DNA from: Pelagibacteraceae bacterium AG-426-G09
GTDB taxonomy: Bacteria > Pseudomonadota > Alphaproteobacteria > Pelagibacterales > Pelagibacteraceae
Direction of reading: 5' to 3'
Length of the DNA: 64,000 nt
NCBI GenBank assembly: GCA_003210075.1
Contig: QCNR01000006.1
Coordinates: 1-64,000, forward strand
A model generated the notes under the pieces. The model made no database searches and was not told the origin of the DNA. It saw nothing but the letters and a program-made list of their open reading frames with translations. Position 1 is the stretch's first letter. The number at the start of each line of letters is the position of its first letter. Shown one piece after another: positions 1-8,575 of the stretch. The translations under genes were made by a program, and so were the position numbers.

Positions 1-333
1 ACAAGTAAACTTATGTATAAAGCATCAAGTGGTTGCATAGAACACCTAAATATATTTTTAGTTTCCAATATAAATTCAACTTTAAAATCTTTAAGAGAAA
101 AAAACTTTTGGATTTATGGTTTTGATGCATCTGGAAAAAAGAATTTAACTGACATCGAGTTGAATGGTAATAATATTTTAGTATTTGGATCCGAAGGTTA
201 TGGAATGAAAAAACATACAGAAAAATATCTAGATTTTATTGTTAAGATTGAAATTAACAATAGAATAGAAAGTTTAAATCTTTCAAATACTGCCTCTATT
301 GTATTTCATCACATAAATACAAATAAAAAATAA
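1..333 (+). CDS. rlmB: TrmH/SpoU-family RNA 2'-O-methyltransferase, RlmB type (5' partial)
   Basis: The reading frame is open to base 1, so only the C-terminal part of the protein lies in the window; the ATG at 13 is internal. The fragment carries the SpoU motifs of the trefoil-knot fold: FGSEGYGM (about residue 63) and the SLNLSNTASI motif near the C-terminus, which bind S-adenosylmethionine. The KASSGCIEHL stretch at the N-terminal edge resembles RlmB, the 23S rRNA G2251 ribose methyltransferase. Assignment to RlmB rather than another SpoU paralogue is inference, because the N-terminal domain is missing. It ends 38 bases before tRNA-Thr on the same strand. Confidence 0.8.
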   Translation, partial: TSKLMYKASSGCIEHLNIFLVSNINSTLKSLREKNFWIYGFDASGKKNLTDIELNGNNILVFGSEGYGMKKHTEKYLDFIVKIEINNRIESLNLSNTASIVFHHINTNKK

Positions 334-371
334 CTTGATCTTATTTAAATAAGGATTAAAAAACCTGTCAT

Positions 372-447
372 GCCCCTATAGCTCAGCTGGTAGAGCAACT
401 GATTTGTAATCAGTAGGTCCGCGGTTCGAGTCCGTGTGGGGGCACCA
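372..447 (+). tRNA. tRNA-Thr (anticodon TGT)
   Basis: A 76-nt cloverleaf with a seven-pair acceptor stem (GCCCCTA with TGGGGGC), a GCTC/GAGC D stem, an anticodon loop TTTGTAA giving TGT, a GGTTCGAGTCC T arm and an encoded CCA end. Its 3' end lies six bases from the stop of the convergent epimerase gene. It forms the left edge of the polysaccharide block, a common position for exchangeable cassettes. Confidence 0.97.
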
Positions 448-453
448 TTTTTT

Positions 454-1458
454 TTAAACACTATAATATTTTCTATACCAATTAACAAAACTTTTGATAC
501 CTTTTTTTATTTCAGTATTAGGATTATATTTGTATAAATTTTTAATCTTTTTGATTGAAGCATTAGTTTTTTTTATATCTCCTTTTTGAAGAGGTTTGTA
601 AATTTTGTTCGATTTAATACCAAGCTCAGATTCTAAAACTTTAATATATTTCATCAATGGTACTGGCTTATTATTTCCAATATTAAGAATTCTAAATGGA
701 CAAAATGATTCTGATGGATCATTGTTTTTTGTTTTATTTATAAAATTCTTTTTTGTAATTTTATAAATTCCATCAATTATGTCATCAACATATGTAAAAT
801 CTCTAATATGATTTCCGTTGTTAAATACATGGATAGGTTTTTTATTTAATATATTTTTTGTGAATAAAAATAAGGCCATATCAGGTCTTCCCCATGGTCC
901 GTATACAGTAAAAAATCTAAGACCAGTTGTTGGTAATTTATATAAACTACTAAAGGCATGAGCCATTAATTCATTTGATCTTTTTGTTGCAGCATAAAAT
1001 TGTATGGGATGATCAACATTATCGGACTCTGTTAATATATTTTTAGTTGAATTTCCATAAACGCTACTGGTACTTGCGTAAATTAAATGTTTTATATTAA
1101 ATTCTTTAGATAAAATTAAGATGTTTGAGAAGCCAACTAAATTTGATTTAACATAATCTAGAGGTTTTTTTAATGAATGTCTTACTCCAGCCTGAGCTGC
1201 CAAATTAATAACTATTCTTGGCTTATATTTGATAAATATTTTTTTTAAAGATTTGTAATTATCAATAGAGGTCTTACAAAAGATAAAATTTTTATTTTTT
1301 TTGTGTTTAAGAAGTTGTTTTAATCGATCTTTTTTTAATTTTTTACTATAATAATTATTTAAATTATCAACTCCGATTACTGTGAAGTTCATATCTAAAT
1401 ATTTTTTTGTTAGATGAAATCCTATAAATCCTGCGCAACCAGTTAAAATAACTTTCAT
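454..1458 (-). CDS. NAD-dependent sugar epimerase, UDP-glucuronate 4-epimerase-like
   Basis: An extended short-chain dehydrogenase of 334 aa, the usual length for nucleotide-sugar 4-epimerases. It shows the NAD-binding TGCAGFIG motif at residues 7-14, the VDNLNNYYS stretch characteristic of UDP-glucuronate epimerases near residue 31, a STSSVYG active-site segment and the catalytic YAATK (Tyr-x-x-x-Lys) near residue 155. The expected reaction is UDP-glucuronate to UDP-galacturonate for capsule or lipopolysaccharide. The ATG start directly precedes the Rossmann motif. Substrate choice is inferred from the family pattern; a GalE-type activity on another UDP-sugar is the alternative. Confidence 0.85.
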   Translation of the reverse strand: MKVILTGCAGFIGFHLTKKYLDMNFTVIGVDNLNNYYSKKLKKDRLKQLLKHKKNKNFIFCKTSIDNYKSLKKIFIKYKPRIVINLAAQAGVRHSLKKPLDYVKSNLVGFSNILILSKEFNIKHLIYASTSSVYGNSTKNILTESDNVDHPIQFYAATKRSNELMAHAFSSLYKLPTTGLRFFTVYGPWGRPDMALFLFTKNILNKKPIHVFNNGNHIRDFTYVDDIIDGIYKITKKNFINKTKNNDPSESFCPFRILNIGNNKPVPLMKYIKVLESELGIKSNKIYKPLQKGDIKKTNASIKKIKNLYKYNPNTEIKKGIKSFVNWYRKYYSV

Positions 1459-1512
1459 AAATTATATATTATTTTTTTATTTATATTAAACATGTTTGTA
1501 TAGAAAAATTAA

Positions 1513-2286
1513 TTAACGTCCAACTTCATTTCTTATTTGTTCAATTTTTATTTTTTTTTCAATGGAATTATTTTTATTATAAAGCAAATTAAATTTTATT
1601 TTTTTATTTTCATATACACGAATTTCAACAGCATTACGAACTTCAAAGTTATCAGCAACAGCACTAATAGGTCTTTTTTTGGGATTTAAATTTTTTATAT
1701 AAATATTAGATTTATTACTAACAATCTTACCTTTCCATCTTCTAGGTCTAAACGGACTAACAGGTGAAATTGCTAATTTATTAGAGTTTAAATTTAATAT
1801 AGGTCCATGAACAGATAAATTATAAGCAGTGCTACCCGCGGGAGTACAAACTAATAATCCATCACCCCTTAGTTTTTTAATAATATTTTTTGATCCATTT
1901 TTTACAAGCATAGATGCAGCTTGTTTACTTTGTCTTAAAATTGAAATCTCATTAATTGCTATAGATCTTTTAATTTTTCCATATTTATTTTTAACTATCA
2001 TTTGCAAAGGAGAAATTTTTATTAAATCGGTTTTTAAAAAATTTTTAAATATATTTTTTTCATGAAATTTATTCATTAAAAAACCATAATCTCCAGAATT
2101 TATTCCATAAAAGGGTTTTTTGTATTTATAATATTTTTTTAAAGTTTGCAGCATGAAACCATCACCGCCAATTACAATAATAAAGTCGGATTTAATTAAA
2201 CTTGTAAGTTTAATTTTTTTTTCTAATTTATTTTTAATTATTTCCGATTTTTTATTTTTATCAGAAATAATAAAAAGTTTTTTCAT
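1513..2286 (-). CDS. nadK: NAD kinase
   Basis: The 257-aa protein matches the ATP-NAD kinase family: GGDGFML at residues 40-46 (phosphate binding), NSGDYGFL near residue 78, and the NAD-binding GDGLLVCTPAGSTAYNLS block near residue 140. It phosphorylates NAD to NADP in the cytosol. The start ATG lies only five bases from the encoded CCA end of tRNA-Leu on the same strand, so it is probably expressed from a tRNA-Leu-nadK transcript. It is a housekeeping gene sitting inside a polysaccharide block. The C-terminal tail is rich in lysine, like many proteins of this window. Confidence 0.95.
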   Translation of the reverse strand: MKKLFIISDKNKKSEIIKNKLEKKIKLTSLIKSDFIIVIGGDGFMLQTLKKYYKYKKPFYGINSGDYGFLMNKFHEKNIFKNFLKTDLIKISPLQMIVKNKYGKIKRSIAINEISILRQSKQAASMLVKNGSKNIIKKLRGDGLLVCTPAGSTAYNLSVHGPILNLNSNKLAISPVSPFRPRRWKGKIVSNKSNIYIKNLNPKKRPISAVADNFEVRNAVEIRVYENKKIKFNLLYNKNNSIEKKIKIEQIRNEVGR

Positions 2287-2291
2287 TTCAA

Positions 2292-2377
2292 TGGTGCCCT
2301 CGGCCAGACTCGAACTGGCACTCCCAAAAGGGCAAGGATTTTAAGTCCTTTGTGTCTACCAATTTCACCACGAGGGC
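2292..2377 (-). tRNA. tRNA-Leu (anticodon TAA)
   Basis: Read on the minus strand this is an 86-nt class II tRNA with acceptor GCCCTCG paired to CGAGGGC, a long variable arm (TTGCCCTTTTGGGAGT region), a TTCGAGTC T loop and encoded CCA. The anticodon loop CTTAAAA gives TAA. It lies immediately upstream of nadK. The ORF at 2153-2344 on the other strand is an artefact of this tRNA. Confidence 0.97.
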
Positions 2378-2426
2378 ATGAGTTATTTTCATGAGTATTT
2401 ATGCTAATATTTATAATTGAGCAAGT

Positions 2427-3554
2427 TTAATTAGACAATATTTTTTTTAAATTAAAAATTATTCTTTTAATATCCTTTATTTTTAAGTCAGGGTACAATG
2501 GTAAACAGAAAATTCCTTTATTTAATTTTTCTGTGTTTTGTAAATTTTTATGATCCCTTTTTGTCATAAATCTGTATCCATTCATTTTGTGAATTAAGTG
2601 AGGATAAATTTTCCTACATTGAATTTTTTTTTTATTCAACTGACTAATAATATAGCTACCTTTAGGATGGTATGCTGTAAACAAATGGTAAACGTGTCTG
2701 CATTGTGAATTTTCATTTGGTAAAATTAATGAGGTTTGTTTAAGTTGATTTAAGTAGTATTTAGCAATTTTTCGTCTTTTAATAATATTCTGATCCACAT
2801 ATTTTAATTTTACATTTAAAATTGATGACTGAATTTCATCTAATCTAGAATTTATTCCATTTTCTTGAGCATAATAATCATTAAAATATTTACTTTTACT
2901 ATTAGTAGTTTCAATACCGTAAAATCTTAATCTTTTTATTCTTTGTAGCAACTTAACATTTTTCGTTGTAATAAATCCTCCGTCTCCATATGCTCCTAGT
3001 ATTTTTGTTGGATAAAATGAGAAACATCCCAAATCACCAAAATTACCAACAAAATTATTTTTAAATTTTGCGCCTTGTGCTTGGGCACAATCCTCTATGA
3101 CTTTTAAATTATTTTTTTTTGCAATCTGGTTAATTCGATCCATATTGCATGACTGACCATATAAATGTACAGGTATTATAGCTTTTGTTTTAGAATTAAT
3201 TAATTTTTGAATTTTATTATAATCCATCAAGTAATCTTGACCAGTATCTACAAATCTTGGAATTGCTCCAACATTAACAATTGCTGATACTGTAGGTATT
3301 GCAGTATTCGATACAGTTATTACTTCATCCCCATATCCAATGTTTAATGATTTTAATGCAATTATTAATGCTTCGGTACCACTGCCAACAGCAACACCAT
3401 ATTTTGTTCTATTCTTTTTTAGAAAGTTTTTTTCAAATTTTTTTAATTCTTCTCCAAAAAAAACATTTCCTCTCTTTAAAGATATATCGATTGATTTAAG
3501 AAATTTTTTATTTAACCTTTTATACTCAGATTTATATGACCAAAAATTAATCAT
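2427..3554 (-). CDS. DegT/DnrJ/EryC1 PLP-dependent sugar aminotransferase
   Basis: A fold-type I aminotransferase of 375 aa that should transfer an amino group, usually from glutamate, to a keto nucleotide-sugar. Visible hallmarks are the GSGTEAL cofactor-phosphate loop near residue 57, EDCAQAQGA near residue 155, and the Schiff-base lysine in SFYPTKILGAYGDGG near residue 183. It lies five bases downstream of the C-methyltransferase gene in a minus-strand operon with an FdtA-type ketoisomerase. That neighbour makes a dTDP-3-keto-6-deoxyhexose a plausible substrate (FdtB/QdtB-like role). The exact sugar is inference. Confidence 0.88.
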   Translation of the reverse strand: MINFWSYKSEYKRLNKKFLKSIDISLKRGNVFFGEELKKFEKNFLKKNRTKYGVAVGSGTEALIIALKSLNIGYGDEVITVSNTAIPTVSAIVNVGAIPRFVDTGQDYLMDYNKIQKLINSKTKAIIPVHLYGQSCNMDRINQIAKKNNLKVIEDCAQAQGAKFKNNFVGNFGDLGCFSFYPTKILGAYGDGGFITTKNVKLLQRIKRLRFYGIETTNSKSKYFNDYYAQENGINSRLDEIQSSILNVKLKYVDQNIIKRRKIAKYYLNQLKQTSLILPNENSQCRHVYHLFTAYHPKGSYIISQLNKKKIQCRKIYPHLIHKMNGYRFMTKRDHKNLQNTEKLNKGIFCLPLYPDLKIKDIKRIIFNLKKILSN

Positions 3555-3559
3555 TTTTT

Positions 3560-4750
3560 CTATAATTCAACATGTGAAAACCATTCACCATTAAATTTTT
3601 TTTCTTTTTTAAAAATCTCTTCTTTATGATTCCAGGCAAATAAATAGGCTGCATCTGGTTGATTGTTGTAAAAGTGATCCATTGCGACTATTGGAATATG
3701 CGTACCTGGACTATATTTTCCAATTTTTTCATGTGTAGTATCACAAATATAATCGATCTGACTATTATTTATTTGGCAATAGTTTAATATAGTTGTACTT
3801 TTTGATGTAGCTGCATATCCGCATATTTTTTTATCATTAGATTTTAATTCATTGATTTTTTTAACTATTTTTGATTTCGATAATTCACAATTTTTTTTAA
3901 AATTTAAGCAGGACTCAATTGTATCTAGAGAATTAATTTTTTCTTTGTCGATAAGATTTAACAATTGTTTTGATTGTTTTGTATTTCCTTTTCTTTTAAT
4001 TATATATCTCATAGAACCACCATGTGTGATTTGAGGTAATGCATCTACTAACTCAAAATCATATAAACTAAAGATTTTAGAGATGGATGACAAAGAAAAC
4101 ATATATATATGCTCATCATAAATTTGATCATAGGATGTTTTTTCGAACATTGATCCCAGGTAAGGCTCTTCAAAGATAAAGGCGCCACTTTTGGATAGCA
4201 AAAGATCAATACCTTTAATTAGGTTATTTAAATCTGGTATATGGCAGATACAATTTGAGGCAAAAATTGCATCTGTTTTACCTAAAAAATTTTTATACTT
4301 AGAAGCGTTTTCAGAATTAAAAAACTCGTTTGTCGTTGGAACTCCGTCAGCTTTGGCAAGATCAGCTACATTTTTTGAAGGCTCAAATCCTAAAATATTA
4401 TCTTTCAGATCAATAAAGTTTTTTAATAATGTTCCGTCATTTGAACCTATCTCTATTAATTTTGAATTTGAACCTAAATAATTGTTTTTCAAATATTGAG
4501 AAAATTTTCTAAAATGTTCTTTCATATACTCTGAACTCCCAGTAAAAAAAGGGTATTTTTCATTAAACATTAGTTCTGGCTTTGGATGGTCATTAAGTTG
4601 AAATAATGAAAGATCTTTTGAAAAACCAACTTCCATTTCAAAGAAAAATTCTTTATCAAAATTTTTTTTTTCAATAAAACCATTTGCAATTGGCATTTTT
4701 CCAAAAGTCATGAATGGCTCAATAGCTTTATTTGTAATTTTACATTTCAT
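3560..4750 (-). CDS. SAM-dependent sugar C-methyltransferase (TylC3/NovU-like)
   Basis: The 396-aa protein has the three-part layout of nucleotide-sugar C-methyltransferases: an N-terminal MPIANGFI segment, a central Rossmann domain with SAM motif LIEIGSNDGTLL near residue 96, and a C-terminal domain with GYAATSKSTTILNY and PGTHIPIV. These enzymes methylate a keto-sugar ring carbon, often C3. Oddly, the N-terminal zinc module looks degenerate: the family's CxxC pairs are reduced to a single Cys in CKIT. The start overlaps the upstream epimerase gene by 11 bases. The substrate is not known. Confidence 0.82.
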   Translation of the reverse strand: MKCKITNKAIEPFMTFGKMPIANGFIEKKNFDKEFFFEMEVGFSKDLSLFQLNDHPKPELMFNEKYPFFTGSSEYMKEHFRKFSQYLKNNYLGSNSKLIEIGSNDGTLLKNFIDLKDNILGFEPSKNVADLAKADGVPTTNEFFNSENASKYKNFLGKTDAIFASNCICHIPDLNNLIKGIDLLLSKSGAFIFEEPYLGSMFEKTSYDQIYDEHIYMFSLSSISKIFSLYDFELVDALPQITHGGSMRYIIKRKGNTKQSKQLLNLIDKEKINSLDTIESCLNFKKNCELSKSKIVKKINELKSNDKKICGYAATSKSTTILNYCQINNSQIDYICDTTHEKIGKYSPGTHIPIVAMDHFYNNQPDAAYLFAWNHKEEIFKKEKKFNGEWFSHVEL

Positions 4751-5672
4751 TTTTTATATTTTTAAATAAATTAATTGTATTCTTTATATCAGTTATTATT
4801 TCTGAATTTAAATTTAATCCAGCATTTTTAAGTTTTTTTGTACTTACAATAAAATTAATTTTATTCATAATTGGTGAGGAGATATATTTAATTTTAACTT
4901 TTTTTTTATATCTTTTTATTTTAGCTATAATTTGACCAACAGAATAGTTACCTGATAAAGCATTATAAGTTTGATTATTATAAAAATTTTTTTCTATACA
5001 AAATTTAAATACTTTAAATGCATCTCTTACTGACAAATATGGTCTTACTTGATTATAGGCAGTTTTATAAATCGTTATTCCCCTATTTAATGATGCATCT
5101 AAGCAAAATTTATTGACAGCTGTATGAAATCTCATTCCTTTTGAAATTCCTGTGATTGTTCCAAATCTAAAAGAAACAAATTTTATTTTTCTTTTAATCT
5201 TATTAAGCATTTTTTCTTCAATTAATTTTATGTCAGCATATGGGGATTGTGGTTTTATTAAATGAGTATCGCTTTCACTTACAAGATTTGATGATTTTCC
5301 ATAGATGCTTGTTGAAGATATATGAATTAGTTTTGACTTATTTTTTTTACAATAATTGATTACAGTCTTCATGCATTCTATATTATTGTAATACATTTCG
5401 TTTTTATTTTTAAAACTTGCGGCTGCTGTAGTTATTGAGGCACAATGTATTATTAAATCAACATTTTTAAAATCATTTAGAGATTTTTTATTTGTAAGAT
5501 CCCTCTGAAAAAAAAAAATTTTAGGTTTATTTTTAAGATTAAATATAGAATTAAATCTATTAGATTTTAGATTATCAATAAGTATTGCGGTTTTTACTTT
5601 TTTTATTTTTGATAAATTTTCTACAACATAGGAGCCTATGTGACCACATGAGCCTGTAATAATTATTTTCAT
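4740..5672 (-). CDS. NAD-dependent epimerase/dehydratase (extended SDR)
   Basis: A 310-aa extended SDR with NAD-binding TGSCGHIG at residues 6-13, an active-site ISSTSIYG segment and SPYADIKLIEEK carrying the Tyr-x-x-x-Lys pair near residue 150. It probably epimerises, reduces or dehydrates a nucleotide-linked sugar made by neighbouring enzymes. It overlaps the upstream ketoisomerase gene by four bases (ATGA) and the downstream methyltransferase gene by 11, so the three are almost certainly co-translated. The sequence does not fix the substrate; a 4-epimerase or a 4-ketoreductase are both possible. Confidence 0.82.
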   Translation of the reverse strand: MKIIITGSCGHIGSYVVENLSKIKKVKTAILIDNLKSNRFNSIFNLKNKPKIFFFQRDLTNKKSLNDFKNVDLIIHCASITTAAASFKNKNEMYYNNIECMKTVINYCKKNKSKLIHISSTSIYGKSSNLVSESDTHLIKPQSPYADIKLIEEKMLNKIKRKIKFVSFRFGTITGISKGMRFHTAVNKFCLDASLNRGITIYKTAYNQVRPYLSVRDAFKVFKFCIEKNFYNNQTYNALSGNYSVGQIIAKIKRYKKKVKIKYISSPIMNKINFIVSTKKLKNAGLNLNSEIITDIKNTINLFKNIKNEM

Positions 5673-6073
5673 TTTTTTTTAATTATTTTTAAAAAATGTT
5701 TATATTTTACTATATAATCTTTGAAATCGTATTCTTGATCACAAAATACCATCAAAATTGAGTAATCTGTTAAAAATTTAATTTTACACCAAGTTAGTGG
5801 TTTTATTAGATAGGCTTCCTTTTTTCTATAGTCTAATTTTTTTTGGAACTTTAATGACTTATTTTCACAGTAAAGTTCAATTTTACCATGAATAGGCATT
5901 ATAAATTGAGAACATTTTTTATGAGCATGTTTTGCCCTTGTAAAATTTTTATTACCGTAAACTAAAAAAATCCTTTTAACTTTAAAAGGAATATCTTTTT
6001 TCAAAGAAAAAGGGATAAGTGTACCACTTTTTTTTTTAAAAGATTTAAAATGGTTAAATTTTATGTTTTTCAT
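5669..6073 (-). CDS. FdtA/QdtA/WxcM-type dTDP-4-keto-6-deoxyglucose 3,4-ketoisomerase
   Basis: The 134-aa protein looks like a single cupin domain of the sugar 3,4-oxoisomerase family. Signature segments are the DIPFKVKRIFLVYG strand near residue 28, the histidine-rich RAKHAHKKCSQF near residue 49 holding the likely catalytic histidines, and the C-terminal YDFKDYIVKYKHFL typical of the family. It would convert dTDP-4-keto-6-deoxy-D-glucose to a 3-keto isomer, the substrate of the aminotransferase three genes downstream. The precursor enzymes RfbA and RfbB are about 50 kb away in this window. Stereochemistry (FdtA versus QdtA product) cannot be read from sequence. Confidence 0.82.
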   Translation of the reverse strand: MKNIKFNHFKSFKKKSGTLIPFSLKKDIPFKVKRIFLVYGNKNFTRAKHAHKKCSQFIMPIHGKIELYCENKSLKFQKKLDYRKKEAYLIKPLTWCKIKFLTDYSILMVFCDQEYDFKDYIVKYKHFLKIIKKK

Positions 6074-6098
6074 TAAATTAGAATTACTTGATAATTAA

Positions 6099-7481
6099 TC
6101 AATTATCACTATTTATTTTTTTGGCTTTATCAAACCCAATTCTTATCATTTGATCTATATCACCATAATAAAATTGTCCTTGTCTTCCAATTGAAAAAAA
6201 ATTACTAATACCAGAAAAAAATTTGTTTGTTTCATTTAGTGATTTTTCATAATCTTTTCTATAAATTGGATATACATTAGATACTTTTAATACTTTATAA
6301 TCTATAATTTCTTCCTTGCCTATAATGTTATCTTTTTCAATTGATGCCATGCACATATCATAAAGGTCACTATCCTTCATTGATAATAAATCAGAATTTG
6401 GTAGACAAGATATTTCTACTGAAAGAATATTTTTATCTTCAGGACTTGTATTATTGCTAAATGAATTCATTTCAGAAATTCGATTGTAAGGTTTATTTAT
6501 ATAATAACAATATTGACAATTGAGAACATTTTTTCTTTTTGTAATTAAATAAACAAGTATCAAAGATAAATATTGAAGCTTAGATGATTGATCTAAAATT
6601 TCTATAGATGGTTTAGGTAAAATCTTAGGAACAAGTTTATTAATAGGTATTGTTGAAACCACACATTCACAGTTAATAAATCCTTTATTAGTTTTAATTT
6701 CAAATTTTTTATCATTATTTATTTTTATTTCTTCAACTGTTTCATTTAATAAAATTTTGCCGCCTTTATTTGTCACTATTTTTGAAATTCTTTTTGCAAT
6801 TTCTCCAAAACCTTTTTTTGGATAGTAGCTAGGCAAACTTTCTCTTTGAACTAAAGATAATTTACCTGGTTCTCTCTTAGAGATTTCAAGATATTTGCTG
6901 ATTAACAAATGTTTAAGTGTTTTTGCAAAATCCATTTTTTTACTAGATGGTATAACTCTATGTGAAAGTTCTGAGGTAGGAATTTTCCAGAATTGTTCTG
7001 TATATGGTTTAAAGAAATTTAAAAAAAGATACTTTCCAAAATTTCCAATTGCCCACTCCTCTATCGTAAGTGTTTCTTTATCTTTTGGTTTAACAAAAAG
7101 ACTTGAAAGATATGATTTAGCAAAACTCAGTGAACTTAAAATAGGAGAGATAAGGCCCATTTGAAGAAGTACACTTTTTGCTGACAATGGATAGTCGACA
7201 TATCTACCCCTAAACCACATTTTAACTGATCTTTTAGAAAAAGGTATTTCCCCTTCTTCGCCTTTAAAAAGATTCATAACGGCATTAAATACTTCTTTAT
7301 CCTCACTAAAAAATGAATGAGGACCTATATCAAAATAATAGTTATCCACTTTAACTGATCTTGCTAATCCTCCCACTGAATCGCTTGACTCTATAATTAT
7401 TACTTCTTTGCCATTTTCAGCAAGTTTCCAGGCAGCACTTAGACCTGTTATTCCACCGCCTATTATTACTATTTTTTTCAT
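6099..7481 (-). CDS. FAD-dependent oxidoreductase (amine oxidase / protoporphyrinogen oxidase-like)
   Basis: The start is set at the ATG before KKIVIIGGGITGLSAAWKL, the dinucleotide-binding motif, giving 460 aa. The ORF-track start at 7703 adds 74 hydrophobic residues and would run across the divergent SDR gene. The protein has ESSDSVGGLARSV after the second beta strand, as in COG1232 flavoproteins, and a SIGRQGQFYYGDIDQ segment near the C-terminus that matches FAD-contacting C-terminal motifs. Homologues in polysaccharide clusters are usually named protoporphyrinogen oxidase or UDP-galactopyranose mutase-like; given the context, a sugar or lipid-linked substrate is more likely than heme synthesis. 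Function is uncertain. Confidence 0.8.
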   Translation of the reverse strand: MKKIVIIGGGITGLSAAWKLAENGKEVIIIESSDSVGGLARSVKVDNYYFDIGPHSFFSEDKEVFNAVMNLFKGEEGEIPFSKRSVKMWFRGRYVDYPLSAKSVLLQMGLISPILSSLSFAKSYLSSLFVKPKDKETLTIEEWAIGNFGKYLFLNFFKPYTEQFWKIPTSELSHRVIPSSKKMDFAKTLKHLLISKYLEISKREPGKLSLVQRESLPSYYPKKGFGEIAKRISKIVTNKGGKILLNETVEEIKINNDKKFEIKTNKGFINCECVVSTIPINKLVPKILPKPSIEILDQSSKLQYLSLILVYLITKRKNVLNCQYCYYINKPYNRISEMNSFSNNTSPEDKNILSVEISCLPNSDLLSMKDSDLYDMCMASIEKDNIIGKEEIIDYKVLKVSNVYPIYRKDYEKSLNETNKFFSGISNFFSIGRQGQFYYGDIDQMIRIGFDKAKKINSDN

Positions 7482-7569
7482 GTCAAAACTAAATATTAAA
7501 TTAAAAATATAAAGTAAATTAATTTCTTTATAAAATATACTAAGATATAAGAAATAATTTAAATTTATT

Positions 7570-8292
7570 ATGAATAAAAAGAAAATAATTATTTTTACAG
7601 GTGGAAACGGTAGATTTGGGAGAGTATTCCAATCTTTAAATAAAAATAAAAAAATTCTTTTTCCAAGCAAAAGTGAATTCAATATTCTTAGCACTAATAA
7701 CATGAGAAAATATATTAAAAGAAAAAAACCAAATTATATAATTCATGGTGCGGGTCTCTCCAGACCTATGTCTGTACATGACAAAAATATTGGAAAAAGT
7801 ATTGATTTAAACATTGTTGGTACCTGCAATATTGTAAAAGTTTGTGTAGAAAATAATATTAAACTAATTTATTTCTCAACAGCATATGTATATCCAGGCA
7901 AAAAAGGAAATTACAATGAAACAGACGCACTTAAACCAATAAACAATTATGCTTGGTCAAAATTAGGAGGTGAGGCTGCTGTACAAATGTACAAAAACTC
8001 CTTAATTTTAAGGCTGTCAATGACTGAAAAACCATTTGTTCACAACAAAGCATTTTATGATTTCAAAACAAATTTTATGTTTCACATAGATTTTGCAAAA
8101 ATATTATTAAAACTAATTAATAAAAGAGGAATAATTAATGCTGGTGGTAAAAGTCAAACTGTTTACAATTTTGCAAAAAAACAAAATTCAAAAGTTGGCA
8201 AAGTTTCTTACAAAAAGTTTTATGGAAAGAAATCATCGATTGACATATCTATGAGTATTTTTAAATTAAAAAAATTATTGTCCAAAAAGTAA
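7570..8292 (+). CDS. SDR sugar nucleotide reductase, RmlD/RfbD-like
   Basis: A 240-aa extended SDR with TGGNGRFGRVF near residue 10 (NAD(P) binding), YFSTAYVYPG near residue 100 and YAWSKLGGE with the Tyr-x-x-x-Lys pair near residue 127. The architecture and the IIHGAGLSRP strand resemble dTDP-4-dehydrorhamnose reductases. It is shorter than a full RmlD (about 290-300 aa), with a reduced C-terminal substrate domain. The rfbBAC cluster later in this window lacks rfbD, so this may be the missing reductase, though that is inference. Its last 32 bases overlap the convergent azlD gene. Confidence 0.75.
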   Translation: MNKKKIIIFTGGNGRFGRVFQSLNKNKKILFPSKSEFNILSTNNMRKYIKRKKPNYIIHGAGLSRPMSVHDKNIGKSIDLNIVGTCNIVKVCVENNIKLIYFSTAYVYPGKKGNYNETDALKPINNYAWSKLGGEAAVQMYKNSLILRLSMTEKPFVHNKAFYDFKTNFMFHIDFAKILLKLINKRGIINAGGKSQTVYNFAKKQNSKVGKVSYKKFYGKKSSIDISMSIFKLKKLLSKK

Positions 8293-8575
8293 TCAAGCCT
8301 CCTAATATTGTTATAATCAAATTTTTTGTAATAATACCTATTATAAAAGAAATTAAAATAGCTATTACTTTTGGATCGTTTAACTGTACTAACTGATTTT
8401 CTTGATTTAAAAAAACTGCAGGAAATATTATAGCGGGGAAAACTGCAGACGGTACATAAGTAAGAATTTTTTTAGTTCTCTCACTCATTTTTTTTGGATT
8501 TATAGCTAAAACTGAAACTAATCTGGTTAAATAATTTATTAAACCTGCAATAATGATTGAAAACCAAATACTCAT
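8261..8575 (-). CDS. azlD: AzlD family branched-chain amino acid export subunit
   Basis: A small 104-aa integral membrane protein with three or four hydrophobic segments. The pattern near the N-terminus (NYLTRLVSVLAI) and KILTYVPSAVFPAIIFPAVF match the AzlD family, the small partner of AzlC in LIV-E type branched-chain amino acid exporters. Its ATG overlaps the azlC stop by four bases, so the two subunits are coupled. The 3' end overlaps the convergent RmlD-like gene by 32 bases. Confidence 0.85.
   Translation of the reverse strand: MSIWFSIIIAGLINYLTRLVSVLAINPKKMSERTKKILTYVPSAVFPAIIFPAVFLNQENQLVQLNDPKVIAILISFIIGIITKNLIITILGGLITFWTIIFLI

Noticed and set aside
2153-2344. ORF ending in PSARLELALPKGQGF on the plus strand
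   Set aside because: Its C-terminal part is the antisense of tRNA-Leu, a well-known false ORF pattern, and the rest is antisense to nadK.
7482-7703. 74-residue N-terminal extension of the FAD oxidoreductase
   Set aside because: It is hydrophobic noise that overlaps the divergent SDR gene; the Rossmann motif begins right after the ATG at 7481.
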